A stretch of DNA of 35,172 nt from Microbacterium paulum. GTDB taxonomy: Bacteria > Actinomycetota > Actinomycetes > Actinomycetales > Microbacteriaceae. The translations under genes were made by a program, and so were the position numbers. Below the pieces are notes generated by a model. It was given only the letters and a program-made list of their open reading frames with translations. It did no database searches and was not told where the DNA came from. Within the stretch, counting starts at the first letter, position 1. Each line of letters begins with the position of its first letter. Location: positions 1-35,172 of the forward strand of contig NZ_JAAGRY010000035.1 in the NCBI RefSeq assembly GCF_015707995.1, in the 5' to 3' direction. Positions 14,771-22,125 of this stretch are shown piece by piece.

Positions 14771-15422
14771 GACCCCGGTCGTCTGGCAGCGGGTGCCGCA
14801 GGGCTGGATCGAGCTCGCCGCGTTCGCGAACGACGACATCGCCGACCGCTGGTGGCAGGCCTACCTCGCTCCCGCCATCGGCTCGGTCGACTCCGACACG
14901 ATCGCGCTCATGACCCGCGCCTTCGCGAGCGCCCGCGAGGCGGTGCGCGACACCCCGTACGCGGTGGCGGGCATCTTCCCCTACCTCGTCGACGAGCCGA
15001 CGGTGTTCTTCATCGGCACCGCGATCCTTCCGGCACCCGAAGACGCCCGTACGGCGCGGACCGTCTCGGGCCTCACCGGTCTCGTCCGATTCACCGACGA
15101 CCCGCGCACCGAGCCGTTCATCGCCTTGGACGGGCGCGCCGGATCGGCGACGCTCGGCATCGCCGTGCTCGAGGACGGCATCAGCGTCGCCGCGATCACG
15201 GGCGAAGTGCCCCTCGCCGTATCGCCAGCAACCTCGACCGCCGAGGCGACGCCGGCGGGGACCGTGTTCGTCGTCGCGCTGAGCCTCGACGCGAACCGCC
15301 TCGACGAGTTGGTGCCGTACGCAGCGCTCGCCCTCGACTCGACACGGCTGCTGTCTGCCGACGAGATGCCCGCGCCCTACCCGCCCGAAGACCGGCTGGT
15401 CGCCACCGACGCGGAGGACTGA
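14757..15422 (+). CDS. unrecognised soluble protein of the type VII-like cassette
   Basis: A 221-residue protein I cannot assign to a family. It has no signal peptide or clear membrane helix. It opens VWQRVPQGWIELAAFANDD and has a long helix (TIALMTRAFASAREAVRDT) and several beta-like stretches (VAGIFPYLV, VFFIGTAILP, GSATLGIAVLEDGISVAAI). The acidic, Pro-rich C-terminus suggests a flexible tail. The GTG start overlaps the previous stop by 14 bp and has AGGAG 10 nt upstream, which decides the start. Its fixed place between a probable secreted substrate and a membrane protein suggests a dedicated chaperone (EspG-like in role) or an immunity protein; neither is shown by sequence. Confidence 0.6.
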   Translation: MTQTETPVVWQRVPQGWIELAAFANDDIADRWWQAYLAPAIGSVDSDTIALMTRAFASAREAVRDTPYAVAGIFPYLVDEPTVFFIGTAILPAPEDARTARTVSGLTGLVRFTDDPRTEPFIALDGRAGSATLGIAVLEDGISVAAITGEVPLAVSPATSTAEATPAGTVFVVALSLDANRLDELVPYAALALDSTRLLSADEMPAPYPPEDRLVATDAED

Positions 15423-15426
15423 CCCG

Positions 15427-16119
15427 GTGTATCGCATGATCCTCCCCGAGACGCTCCCCGACGTCGCGGTGGCCGAGGCGCACGCCGCGGCGGAGCCCGG
15501 CGGATCGGTAGATGTGCGAACGGTGGATGTGCGCCCGGTGGATGCCGATGCCGCCGCAGCACGCACCCGCGCCGACTACGGCCGCGTGTCGCGCTGGGCG
15601 CTCGGGCTTCTCGGCACCGCCGGCGCCGCGGTCGCCGTGCTCATCGCGGTCTTCCCGCTGTCGCTCGTGGGCACCGCCGGCACGGGACAGGTGCTCTTCG
15701 GTGCGGTCTTCGTCGCGATCGCCCTCGCGATCGGCATCCCGTCCGTCTGGCTGCTGTGGGCTCTGCACCGGTCGGGTCGACGCCTGTCGCGCGCGGCGGG
15801 CTACTGGGCCGGCCTGCCGTACCGGCAGGGCCGGCGCTCCCCCACGCGCGGCGACTGGTTCGCGGTGCGGTTCCTCGGGTTCTCGTCCGACCTGTTCCTG
15901 AGGCTCATCTGCTCGACCCTGTCGGGGCTCACCGCGATCTTCACCGTCGTCGGCGTGGTCCGCGGCATCGCCACCGGGGCGCCGCTGTGGGAAATCGCCC
16001 TCTGGCTCGGCTGGAGCATTCTGTTCCTCGCCGTCTGCGGCGGACAGTTCTGGGGCGTGCAGCGCGTGCAGAACGGCTACCTCGCGCGCGACCCGGCGAG
16101 CCTCACCCGCGGGCGCTGA
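15427..16119 (+). CDS. multi-pass membrane protein of the type VII-like cassette
   Basis: A 230-residue protein with an acidic, Val/Asp-rich cytoplasmic N-terminus (about 1-50) and four hydrophobic segments: ALGLLGTAGAAVAVLIAVFP, VLFGAVFVAIALAIGIPSVW, a third around SGLTAIFTVVGVVRGIA, and IALWLGWSILFLAVCGGQFW. A basic loop (WALHRSGRRLSRAAGYW) lies between pairs. No known family was recognised. The GTG start lies 4 bp after the previous stop; an ATG three codons later is an alternative. It is last in the cassette and followed by a large hairpin. A membrane-bound partner that neutralises a membrane-active effector would fit this position, but this is inference. Confidence 0.65.
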   Translation: MYRMILPETLPDVAVAEAHAAAEPGGSVDVRTVDVRPVDADAAAARTRADYGRVSRWALGLLGTAGAAVAVLIAVFPLSLVGTAGTGQVLFGAVFVAIALAIGIPSVWLLWALHRSGRRLSRAAGYWAGLPYRQGRRSPTRGDWFAVRFLGFSSDLFLRLICSTLSGLTAIFTVVGVVRGIATGAPLWEIALWLGWSILFLAVCGGQFWGVQRVQNGYLARDPASLTRGR

Positions 16120-16125
16120 GCGAAA

Positions 16126-16168
16126 CCGCGTCGCGCCGGGTGTCGGCGCGCGAGCACCCGCGACGCGG
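16126..16168 (+). terminator. large hairpin closing the four-gene cassette
   Basis: CCGCGTCGC (16126-16134) pairs with GCGACGCGG (16160-16168), and inside it GGGTG (16138-16142) pairs with CACCC (16155-16159), leaving a 3-nt bulge and a 12-nt loop. No T-run follows on the plus strand, so termination is likely but not certain. Confidence 0.55.
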
Positions 16169-16170
16169 GT

Positions 16171-16176
16171 TAGCCT
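16171..16176 (+). promoter_or_regulatory. candidate -10 box for leaderless YqaJ-type nuclease mRNA
   Basis: TAGCCT is followed by 7 nt and the ATG at 16184, with no Shine-Dalgarno sequence between. It lies just after the cassette's closing hairpin, so the nuclease gene probably has its own promoter. Confidence 0.4.
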
Positions 16177-16183
16177 CGATGTC

Positions 16184-16885
16184 ATGAGTCCGGAGGCGAT
16201 CGCGCAGCTTGCACCGGAACTGGCCTCTCGCATCGTCGCCGACTCGCGCGACCGCGTCGGCTGGATGCGGGCTCGCTCGCGCGGCATCACCGCCACCGAT
16301 GTCGCCCAGCTGACGAGCCACACGTCGATCGCGCGCGCCGCCGACGCGAAACTCGGTGCCGGCCGGGGCTTCTCGGGCAACGCATACACCGACCACGGCC
16401 GGCGGCGCGAGCCCGAGATCGCGGCCTGGGTGGCGGCGACCCATGGCATCCACCCCTCGTCGGCGCTCTTCCACGCCGTCGTCGAGAAGCGTCACCTCGC
16501 GACCCCCGACGGCATCGCGGTGGATGCCGCGGGGCGCGTGAGCCTCGCCGAGATCAAGACCACGAACAAGACGTGGCGCTCGATCCCCCGCACCTACCTG
16601 CGCCAGGTGTGGTGGCAGCAGCACGTGCTGGGCGCCGAGCGCACGCTCGTCGTGTGGGAGGAGCACGATGGGTTCGTCCCGGTCGGCGACGAGCCCCGCT
16701 GCGCCTGGGTCGACCGCGACGAGCGCGAGATCGGCCAGCTCGTGCGCCTCGCGACCGAACTGATCGACGAGCTGTACCGGCGCACCGTCCTGCGGCACGC
16801 CCAGGAGCGAGGCGGCCAGGCTCCCGGCGCCGCTCCCGCGCCGCGCCCGCGCGAGCCGTATCGCGCCCTCGCCCTCAGCGACTGA
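16184..16885 (+). CDS. YqaJ/RecB-like nuclease
   Basis: A 233-residue protein with the YqaJ viral-recombinase fold of the PD-(D/E)XK nucleases. Motifs in order: RGITATD (33-39), EPEI (76-79), TPDGIAVD (108-114) with the first catalytic Asp, AEIKTT (122-127) supplying E123 and K125, and YLRQVWWQQHVLG with the conserved Gln. Homologues in phages and bacteria are 5'-3' exonucleases that work with single-strand annealing proteins. No RecT/Bet partner, integrase or phage structural gene is nearby, so this looks like a resident chromosomal copy with an unknown repair or defence role. The Pro/Ala-rich last 35 residues are probably disordered. The gene is transcribed alone. Confidence 0.85.
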   Translation: MSPEAIAQLAPELASRIVADSRDRVGWMRARSRGITATDVAQLTSHTSIARAADAKLGAGRGFSGNAYTDHGRRREPEIAAWVAATHGIHPSSALFHAVVEKRHLATPDGIAVDAAGRVSLAEIKTTNKTWRSIPRTYLRQVWWQQHVLGAERTLVVWEEHDGFVPVGDEPRCAWVDRDEREIGQLVRLATELIDELYRRTVLRHAQERGGQAPGAAPAPRPREPYRALALSD

Positions 16886-16941
16886 GCGGCTTACCGACTG
16901 ACCGGCTGACGCCGTGGCGATTCGCCCTGTCCGCGGGGATG

Positions 16942-17002
16942 GTTGACACAGATCAACCACGGGCTTACAGTTGACCGATCTCAACCGTTGACGTCGATCA
17001 AC
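16942..17002 (+). promoter_or_regulatory. three GTTGA-N6-TCAAC operators for the MarR regulator
   Basis: Three 16-bp palindromes with identical arms occur at 16942-16957 (centre CACAGA), 16970-16985 (CCGATC) and 16987-17002 (CGTCGA). Start-to-start spacing is 28 and 17 bp. The first covers the -35 hexamer, the second begins in the -10 hexamer and spans the predicted transcription start, and the third follows at once. They are most likely sites for the MarR protein encoded at the end of the operon. Confidence 0.88.
16943..16971 (+). promoter_or_regulatory. promoter of MFS exporter–marR operon
   Basis: TTGACA (16943-16948), a perfect -35 box, and TACAGT (16966-16971) are separated by exactly 17 bp. 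Transcription should start near 16978, giving a leader of about 70 nt. The exporter ATG has AAAGGA just upstream. Confidence 0.8.
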
Positions 17003-17046
17003 GACCCGCCCGTCGGCACCGCAGCCCTCCTCGCAAAGGAACACCC

Positions 17047-18783
17047 ATGTCCGTCACGCCTTCCGACGCCGTCGCGAAGCCCCGCATGAACCACCGCCAG
17101 GTACTCGAGGCCCTCTCCGGCCTCATCCTCGGCATGTTCGTGTCGATGCTCGCCTCGACCGTCGTCTCGACCTCGCTCCCCGTCATCATCCACGACCTCG
17201 ACGGCAACCAGACCGCGTTCACCTGGGTCGTCACGGCGACGCTCCTCACCACCGCGATCTCGACGCCCATCTGGGGCAAGCTCGCCGACCTCACGAACCG
17301 CAAGGTGCTCTACCAGCTCGCGATCGTGATCTTCGTGCTGGCGACGGCCGCGGCCGGCTTCGCGCAGAGCCCCGAGTGGCTGATCGCGTGCCGTGCGGTG
17401 CAGGGCATCGGCGCGGGCGGTCTCGCCGCCCTCAGCCAAGTGCTCATGGCCGACATCATCTCGCCGCGCGAGCGCGGGCGTTACATGGGTCTGTTCGGCG
17501 GCGTCATGGCGCTCGCCACGATCGGTGGCCCGCTGCTCGGCGGCATGATCACAGATGCCTGGGGCTGGCGTTGGAACTTCTTCGTGGCCCTTCCGGTCGC
17601 GATCGTCGCGCTCATCCTCGTGCAGGCGACGCTGCACGTTCCCGTGCGCCCGAAGAAGAAGACGACGATCGACTACCTCGGCATCGTGCTGCTCTCGGTC
17701 TCGGTGTCGCTGCTGCTCATCTGGGTCACGAACGCCGGCACCACGAAGGGCGGCGACTGGGGAGACGTCGCGAACAACAACGACTGGTGGAGCCTGTCGA
17801 CGGTGCTGATGGTGGGCGGCTCGCTGCTCGCCGCGATCCTCTTCGTCATCGTCGAGCTGCGCTCGAAAGAGCCCCTCATCCCCCTGACGCTCTTCCGCAA
17901 CCGCACCTTCACCCTGTCGGTCATCGCCTCGATCGCCACCGGCATCGCGATGTTCGGCGCGTCGGTGTTCCTCAGCCAGTACATGCAGCTCGCCCGGGGC
18001 GCGACGCCCACCGAGGCCGGCCTCATGACGATCCCGATGATCGGCGGCCTGCTGATCTCGTCGATCGGCGTCGGAGCCCTCGTCACGAAGTACGGCAGCT
18101 GGAAGCCGTACCTCATCGTCGGCTCGGTGCTGCTGGCCGCCGGCTCGGCGCTGCTGTCGACGATCCACTACGACACCGACTTCTTCCTCGTGTCGGTGTA
18201 CATGTTCCTCCTCGGTGCGGGCGTCGGCATGACCATGCAGAACCTCGTGCTGGTGGTGCAGAACCAGACGCGGCCGGAACAGATCGGTGTGGCCAGCTCG
18301 GGTGTCACCTTCTTCCGCAGCCTCGGCGGCACGATCGGCGTCTCGGTGATGGGCGCCGCGCTCGCGGCGCGCGTGATCGACCTGGTCGCCGAGCGCAAAG
18401 ACGACATCACCGCGGCGATCATGAGGCTCGGCGACAAGGCGCAGTACTGGGCTGACCAGCTGCAGTCGGGTGCGCTGCCGCGCGTCGCCGACATGCCCGA
18501 GGCGCTGCGGGTGATCTTCGAAGACATCTACGCGAACGGCATCTCGCACTCGTTCCTCATCGCCGTGCCGTTCGCCGTGATCTCGCTGCTGGCGATCGTG
18601 TTCCTGCCCAACAAGCCGCTGACCACGATGACCACGACCGAGCGGCTCGAGGCGGGCGAGGCCGACCTCGCCACCGTCTCGGTGCCCGAGGCGATGGCGA
18701 CCCTCACCGCGACGGGCTCGGCGCGCACGGTGGATGCCGGTGACGCGCCCGCCTCCGAGACGCACTCCACGCGTTCGTCATGA
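17047..18783 (+). CDS. MFS multidrug exporter, DHA2 (14-TM) family
   Basis: A 578-residue MFS antiporter, the right size for the 14-helix DHA2 group (EmrB/QacA-like). TM1 is LSGLILGMFVSMLASTVVST, followed by LPVIIHDLDGNQTAFTWVVT and motif A (GKLADLTNRKVLY). The antiporter motif C region is AGGLAALSQVLMADIISPRERG with LGGMITDAWGWRWNFF. It probably expels drugs or toxic metabolites using the proton gradient; the substrates are unknown. The hydrophilic C-terminal tail is Thr/Ala-rich. The gene starts the operon under three MarR-type operators and overlaps the marR-type gene by ATGA. The ATG at 17047 has an AAAGGA ribosome-binding site. Confidence 0.93.
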   Translation: MSVTPSDAVAKPRMNHRQVLEALSGLILGMFVSMLASTVVSTSLPVIIHDLDGNQTAFTWVVTATLLTTAISTPIWGKLADLTNRKVLYQLAIVIFVLATAAAGFAQSPEWLIACRAVQGIGAGGLAALSQVLMADIISPRERGRYMGLFGGVMALATIGGPLLGGMITDAWGWRWNFFVALPVAIVALILVQATLHVPVRPKKKTTIDYLGIVLLSVSVSLLLIWVTNAGTTKGGDWGDVANNNDWWSLSTVLMVGGSLLAAILFVIVELRSKEPLIPLTLFRNRTFTLSVIASIATGIAMFGASVFLSQYMQLARGATPTEAGLMTIPMIGGLLISSIGVGALVTKYGSWKPYLIVGSVLLAAGSALLSTIHYDTDFFLVSVYMFLLGAGVGMTMQNLVLVVQNQTRPEQIGVASSGVTFFRSLGGTIGVSVMGAALAARVIDLVAERKDDITAAIMRLGDKAQYWADQLQSGALPRVADMPEALRVIFEDIYANGISHSFLIAVPFAVISLLAIVFLPNKPLTTMTTTERLEAGEADLATVSVPEAMATLTATGSARTVDAGDAPASETHSTRSS

Positions 18784-19307
18784 CCTCCGATGAACTCCAG
18801 GCCCGCACCGACGCGGTGCGGGCCCTGGAGGCCCAGTTCGGCGAGCTGATCAACCGCATGCGCCGGCACCTGAACGAGAACGCCCAGCGGGTGAGCCCCG
18901 GCATGCTCCCCGGGGCATACAAGGTGTTCAGCACGATCGCGGGGCGCGGCCGTATCGCGCAATCGACGCTCGGCGATGTGCTCATGGTCGACAAGGGCCA
19001 GCTCAGCCGCACCGTGCGCGAGCTCGAGCAGCTGGGACTCATCCAGCGCGAGCCCGACCCCGACGACGGGCGCGCGAGCATCCTCTCCCCCACGCCGCTC
19101 GGCATCGAACGCCTCGCCGCGGCGCGCGCCCCGCAGGAGCAGACCCTGATCGGGACTCTCCGCGACTGGCCGCTCGATGACATCCACAACCTCACCCGGC
19201 TGCTGCACGCGCTCGCGAGCGGAGCTCTTCCCGGCGGCGACGCTCCCCCGCTGCCCGGTGACGACCCGGCGGCGCGGAGCCTTCTCGACCCGGTAGCACC
19301 GGCGTAA
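18780..19307 (+). CDS. MarR-family repressor of the MFS exporter
   Basis: A 175-residue winged-helix MarR protein. Recognition and wing elements are clear: QSTLGDVLMVDKGQLSRTVR, then ELEQLGLIQREPDPDDGRAS ending in TPLGIERL, the usual MarR beta-hairpin wing. The flanking helices for dimerisation start with LEAQFGELINRMRRHL. It overlaps the exporter stop by 4 bp (ATGA), so repressor and pump are made together. The three GTTGA-N6-TCAAC sites at the operon promoter are its likely targets, so it represses its own operon until a ligand, probably a pump substrate, releases it. The last ~20 residues are Pro/Asp-rich and probably disordered. Confidence 0.93.
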   Translation: MTSDELQARTDAVRALEAQFGELINRMRRHLNENAQRVSPGMLPGAYKVFSTIAGRGRIAQSTLGDVLMVDKGQLSRTVRELEQLGLIQREPDPDDGRASILSPTPLGIERLAAARAPQEQTLIGTLRDWPLDDIHNLTRLLHALASGALPGGDAPPLPGDDPAARSLLDPVAPA

Positions 19308-19389
19308 CACGGCGGAGACAATCGCAGGGTTGACTGGGGGCACCCGGGCATCCCGCCGGCGCCGTCGACTCGCTACCGGAAGGACGACC

Positions 19390-20475
19390 ATGTCTCCTGA
19401 TCGCCTGCGCCGCTTCCGCTCGCCCCGTGCGGCGGCCCTCGCCGCACCGGCCACCGCCGGAACGCTGCCGAGCAACGCCACCGACCGCGAGCCGGGTGCG
19501 CCCGAGATCCCCGAGGTGATGCGGGCGGTCGTCTTCGATGCCCCCGGCGAGGCGACGGCGCTGCGGACGACCGCGGTGCCCACCCCGGCGCCCGTGCTGA
19601 GCGAGCTGCTCGTGCGGGTCGTCGCGGCCGGCGTCAACCCGATCGACGCCAAGACACGGGCCGGTCGTGGGGTGTCGGGCGCGATCGAGCAGTTCCCGTC
19701 GACCCTCGGCTACGACTTCAGCGGCGTCGTCGTGCACGCGCCCTACGAGACGCACCCATTCCCCGTGGGCACCGAGGTGTTCGGCATGACGCCGTTCCCC
19801 CGCTCGGGCGGGTCGTACGCGCAGTACGCGGTCGTGCCGACGCTGTCGGTCGCCCGCAAGCCCGCCGCGCTCTCGCACGTCGAAGCCGCCGGCGTTCCCC
19901 TCGCGGCGCTGACGGCCTGGGGGCTGGTGGTCGAGACGGCGCACGCGCATGAAGGCCAGCGCATCCTCATCCACGGCGCATCGGGTGGAGTGGGGCATTT
20001 CGCCGTGCAGTTGGCCGCCTACTTCGGCGCGCACGTGAGCGCGACCTGCTCGACCCGAAACCTCTCGTGGTTGCGCGAACTCGGGGCATCCGTCGTCATC
20101 GACCACACGACGACGCGCTTCGAAGACGTCGTCGGCGACGTCGACGTGGTCATCGACCTCGTCGGCAACGTGCACGACGACACCGGAACGCGGTCGCTGT
20201 CGGTGCTGCGCCCGGGCGGCCTGTACATCGTCGCGCCCACCGGATCGTGGCCGGGCTATGCGCACGCCGCATCGGATGCCGGGGTGCGCGCCACCGCGTA
20301 CACCGTGATCCCCGACGGCGGCACGCTCGCGACGATCGGCCGGCTGCTCGACTCGGGCGCCGTGCAGGTCTACGTCGACCGGGTGTTCGGGCTCGACGAC
20401 GCGGCCGCAGCGCACGCCGAACTCGAGCAGGGGCACACGCGCGGCAAGATCGTGCTGACCGTCGGCGAAGGCTGA
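19390..20475 (+). CDS. NADP-dependent quinone oxidoreductase-like enzyme (MDR superfamily)
   Basis: A zinc-free medium-chain dehydrogenase/reductase. The catalytic domain begins VMRAVVFDAPGEATALRTTA, the substrate side has GYDFSGVVV, and the Rossmann fold has the NADPH loop HGASGGVGHFAVQLAAYFGA. No Cys/His zinc ligands of the alcohol dehydrogenases are visible. Homologues reduce quinones or alpha,beta-unsaturated carbonyls. The ATG at 19390 has GGAAGGA upstream and gives 361 residues with a 40-residue Arg/Ala-rich lead. An in-frame ATG at 19519 would give the more usual family start MRAVVFDAP, so the start is uncertain. It ends 10 bp before the convergent lysG-type gene. Neighbours give no pathway clue. 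Confidence 0.87.
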   Translation: MSPDRLRRFRSPRAAALAAPATAGTLPSNATDREPGAPEIPEVMRAVVFDAPGEATALRTTAVPTPAPVLSELLVRVVAAGVNPIDAKTRAGRGVSGAIEQFPSTLGYDFSGVVVHAPYETHPFPVGTEVFGMTPFPRSGGSYAQYAVVPTLSVARKPAALSHVEAAGVPLAALTAWGLVVETAHAHEGQRILIHGASGGVGHFAVQLAAYFGAHVSATCSTRNLSWLRELGASVVIDHTTTRFEDVVGDVDVVIDLVGNVHDDTGTRSLSVLRPGGLYIVAPTGSWPGYAHAASDAGVRATAYTVIPDGGTLATIGRLLDSGAVQVYVDRVFGLDDAAAAHAELEQGHTRGKIVLTVGEG

Positions 20476-20485
20476 ACGGCGCCGG

Positions 20486-21400
20486 TCACACGGCGAGAAC
20501 GCGGCGGCCTTCGTCGACGATCTCCGCCGCGACGGCGTCGAGCAGGATCGAACGCAGATTCCACTGCTGCCAGTAGAGCGGCACGTCGATGGGGTCACCG
20601 CCCAGCCGCACGAGTCGCCCCGCCTCGAGGGCGGACTGCGACTGCAGGGTCGGCAGCAGCGCCCAACCGAGGCCGGCGACGGTCGCCGTGGCGAAGTCGT
20701 GTGATGCAGGTACCCGGTGACGCGGCGGCAGCGCGGGGTCGACGCCGCGCGCGGCGAGCCACTGCGTCTGCAGGTCGTCGCGGCGGTCGAAGTCGATGAG
20801 CGGCGCGCGCTCGAGCGCCGCGGCCAGGGCATCCGCATCGCCGCCGTCACCCCCGCCGAGTGGCACATCGGGCAGCCACGCCTCGGCGAAGGCGGGCGCG
20901 GCCACCGCCTCGTAGCGCAGCACGCCGAGGGGCTGCACGCGGCATCCGCCCACCGGCACGGCTCGCGAGGTGACGGCGCCCGTGACGGTGCCGTCTTCGA
21001 GCATGCCCGCGGTGAACTCCTGGTCGTCGCGATGCAGGTCGAAGACGACGCCGTGCCGGGCGCTCAGCCGCGCGAGCGGTGCGAGAAACCAGGTCGAGAG
21101 CGAGTCGGCGTTGACGGCGAGCGGCAGGGTGACCGGCCCCGCGCCGTGCCCGAGCGAGACCGCCGCGTCGTGTTCGAGCAGAGCGACCTGCCGCGCGAAG
21201 CGCACGATCGCGTGCGCGTCGGGGGTCGCCCGGAGCGGCTTGGTGCGCACGAGCAGCACCCGCCCGACCTCGTCTTCGAGCGCGCGAATGCGCTGGCTCA
21301 CCGCCGAAGGCGTGATGTGCAGCGAGCGGGCGGCGGCCTCCATGCTGCCCGCGTCGAGCACGGCGGCGAGGGTCGCCGCTCCGAGGGCCGGGATGGGCAT
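20486..21400 (-). CDS. lysG: LysR-family regulator, LysG/ArgP type
   Basis: A 304-residue LysR-type regulator. The N-terminal helix-turn-helix covers about residues 17-40 (AGSMEAAARSLHITPSAVSQ then RIRALEDEVGRVLLVRT), followed by the co-inducer domain (VTLPLAVNADSLSTWFLAPL). The HITPSAVSQRI and LVRTKP segments match LysG/ArgP proteins, which activate basic-amino-acid exporters in response to lysine, arginine or histidine. Divergence from a LysE-type exporter 73 bp away strongly supports that role. An interrupted palindrome in the shared region is the likely binding site. The ATG at 21400 gives the standard start MPIPALGAATLAAVLDAGSM. Confidence 0.9.
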   Translation of the reverse strand: MPIPALGAATLAAVLDAGSMEAAARSLHITPSAVSQRIRALEDEVGRVLLVRTKPLRATPDAHAIVRFARQVALLEHDAAVSLGHGAGPVTLPLAVNADSLSTWFLAPLARLSARHGVVFDLHRDDQEFTAGMLEDGTVTGAVTSRAVPVGGCRVQPLGVLRYEAVAAPAFAEAWLPDVPLGGGDGGDADALAAALERAPLIDFDRRDDLQTQWLAARGVDPALPPRHRVPASHDFATATVAGLGWALLPTLQSQSALEAGRLVRLGGDPIDVPLYWQQWNLRSILLDAVAAEIVDEGRRVLAV

Positions 21401-21404
21401 GATT

Positions 21405-21439
21405 CAGTTCCGCTTCATCACCTGAAGAATCATGAACTG
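21405..21439. promoter_or_regulatory. probable LysG binding region between lysG and lysE
   Basis: A 13-bp palindrome, TTCATCACCTGAA (21414-21426), is flanked by CAGTTC (21405-21410) and its inverted copy GAACTG (21434-21439). LysR-type regulators bind such interrupted dyads upstream of the divergent target; here the dyad ends 22 bp before a TAACGT box that would start the exporter mRNA. Confidence 0.55.
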
Positions 21440-21460
21440 GACTGTATCAGCACGCAGGCC

Positions 21461-21466
21461 TAACGT
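21461..21466 (+). promoter_or_regulatory. candidate -10 box for leaderless lysE mRNA
   Basis: TAACGT is followed by 7 nt and the ATG at 21474. TGGACT, 17 bp upstream (21438-21443), matches the -35 consensus at four of six positions. No Shine-Dalgarno sequence is present. Confidence 0.45.
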
Positions 21467-21473
21467 TCCAGAC

Positions 21474-22118
21474 ATGCTCCCCGCCGTCGCGTCAGGTCTC
21501 GCCCTCGGTCTCTCGCTGATCGTCGCGATCGGCGCCCAGAACCTGTTCGTGCTGCGCCAGGGCATCCGCCGGGAGCACACGCTCGCCGTCGCGCTCGTCT
21601 GCGCCGTCTCCGACGCGCTCCTCATCGCGATCGGCGTCTCGGGGCTCGGCGCGGTGCTGCACGCGGTGCCGTGGCTGATCGACGCCGTGCGGTGGGCGGG
21701 GGCCGTGTTCCTCGCGGCCTACGCCCTGCTCGCCGCGCGCCGTGCCCTCCGCCCGAGCGGCGACGTCCTGGGCGCGGGCGACGAGTCGATCGAGGCGGGC
21801 GGCTCTGTCGCCGCTCCCCCGACCCGCAGCCGCCTGCTCCCGGCGCTGCTGACCTGCCTCGCCCTCACCTGGCTGAACCCGCACGTCTACCTCGACACGG
21901 TGTTCCTGCTCGGATCGGTCGCGAACACGCACGGCGGGGATCGGTGGTGGTTCGCGCTCGGCGCGACGATCGCGTCGTTCCTGTGGTTCTTCGGCCTCGC
22001 CCTCGGCGCCCGCTACCTCGCACGCTGGCTCGCGACGCCCCGCGCCTGGCGCGTGCTCGACGCCGTCATCGCCGTCGTCATGATGGCGATCGCCATCAGC
22101 CTGGTGTGGCCGCGCTGA
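21474..22118 (+). CDS. lysE: LysE/ArgO-type basic amino acid exporter
   Basis: A 214-residue membrane protein with about five or six helices. The LysE/ArgO signature GLSLIVAIGAQNLFVLRQGI follows the first residues, and LTCLALTWLNPHVYLDTVFL carries the conserved Asn-Pro-His-x-Tyr-Leu-Asp element. This family exports L-lysine and L-arginine (sometimes analogues such as canavanine) when intracellular levels rise. The LysG-type activator is encoded divergently. I used the ATG at 21474: the frame stays open upstream but that part overlaps the regulatory dyad, and TAACGT 7 nt before the ATG suggests a leaderless transcript. A variable Ser/Gly-rich loop (about residues 97-120) separates the two halves. 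Confidence 0.92.
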   Translation: MLPAVASGLALGLSLIVAIGAQNLFVLRQGIRREHTLAVALVCAVSDALLIAIGVSGLGAVLHAVPWLIDAVRWAGAVFLAAYALLAARRALRPSGDVLGAGDESIEAGGSVAAPPTRSRLLPALLTCLALTWLNPHVYLDTVFLLGSVANTHGGDRWWFALGATIASFLWFFGLALGARYLARWLATPRAWRVLDAVIAVVMMAIAISLVWPR

Positions 22119-22125
22119 GCGCGGG

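Noticed and set aside
13217..14839. A 540-codon minus-strand frame opposite the type VII-like genes
   Set aside because: The plus-strand frames have helical, motif-bearing products, ribosome-binding sites and coupled overlaps; the minus frame has none of these.
16184..16885. Prophage remnant around the YqaJ-type nuclease
   Set aside because: No structural, lysis, integrase or annealing-protein gene lies on either side.
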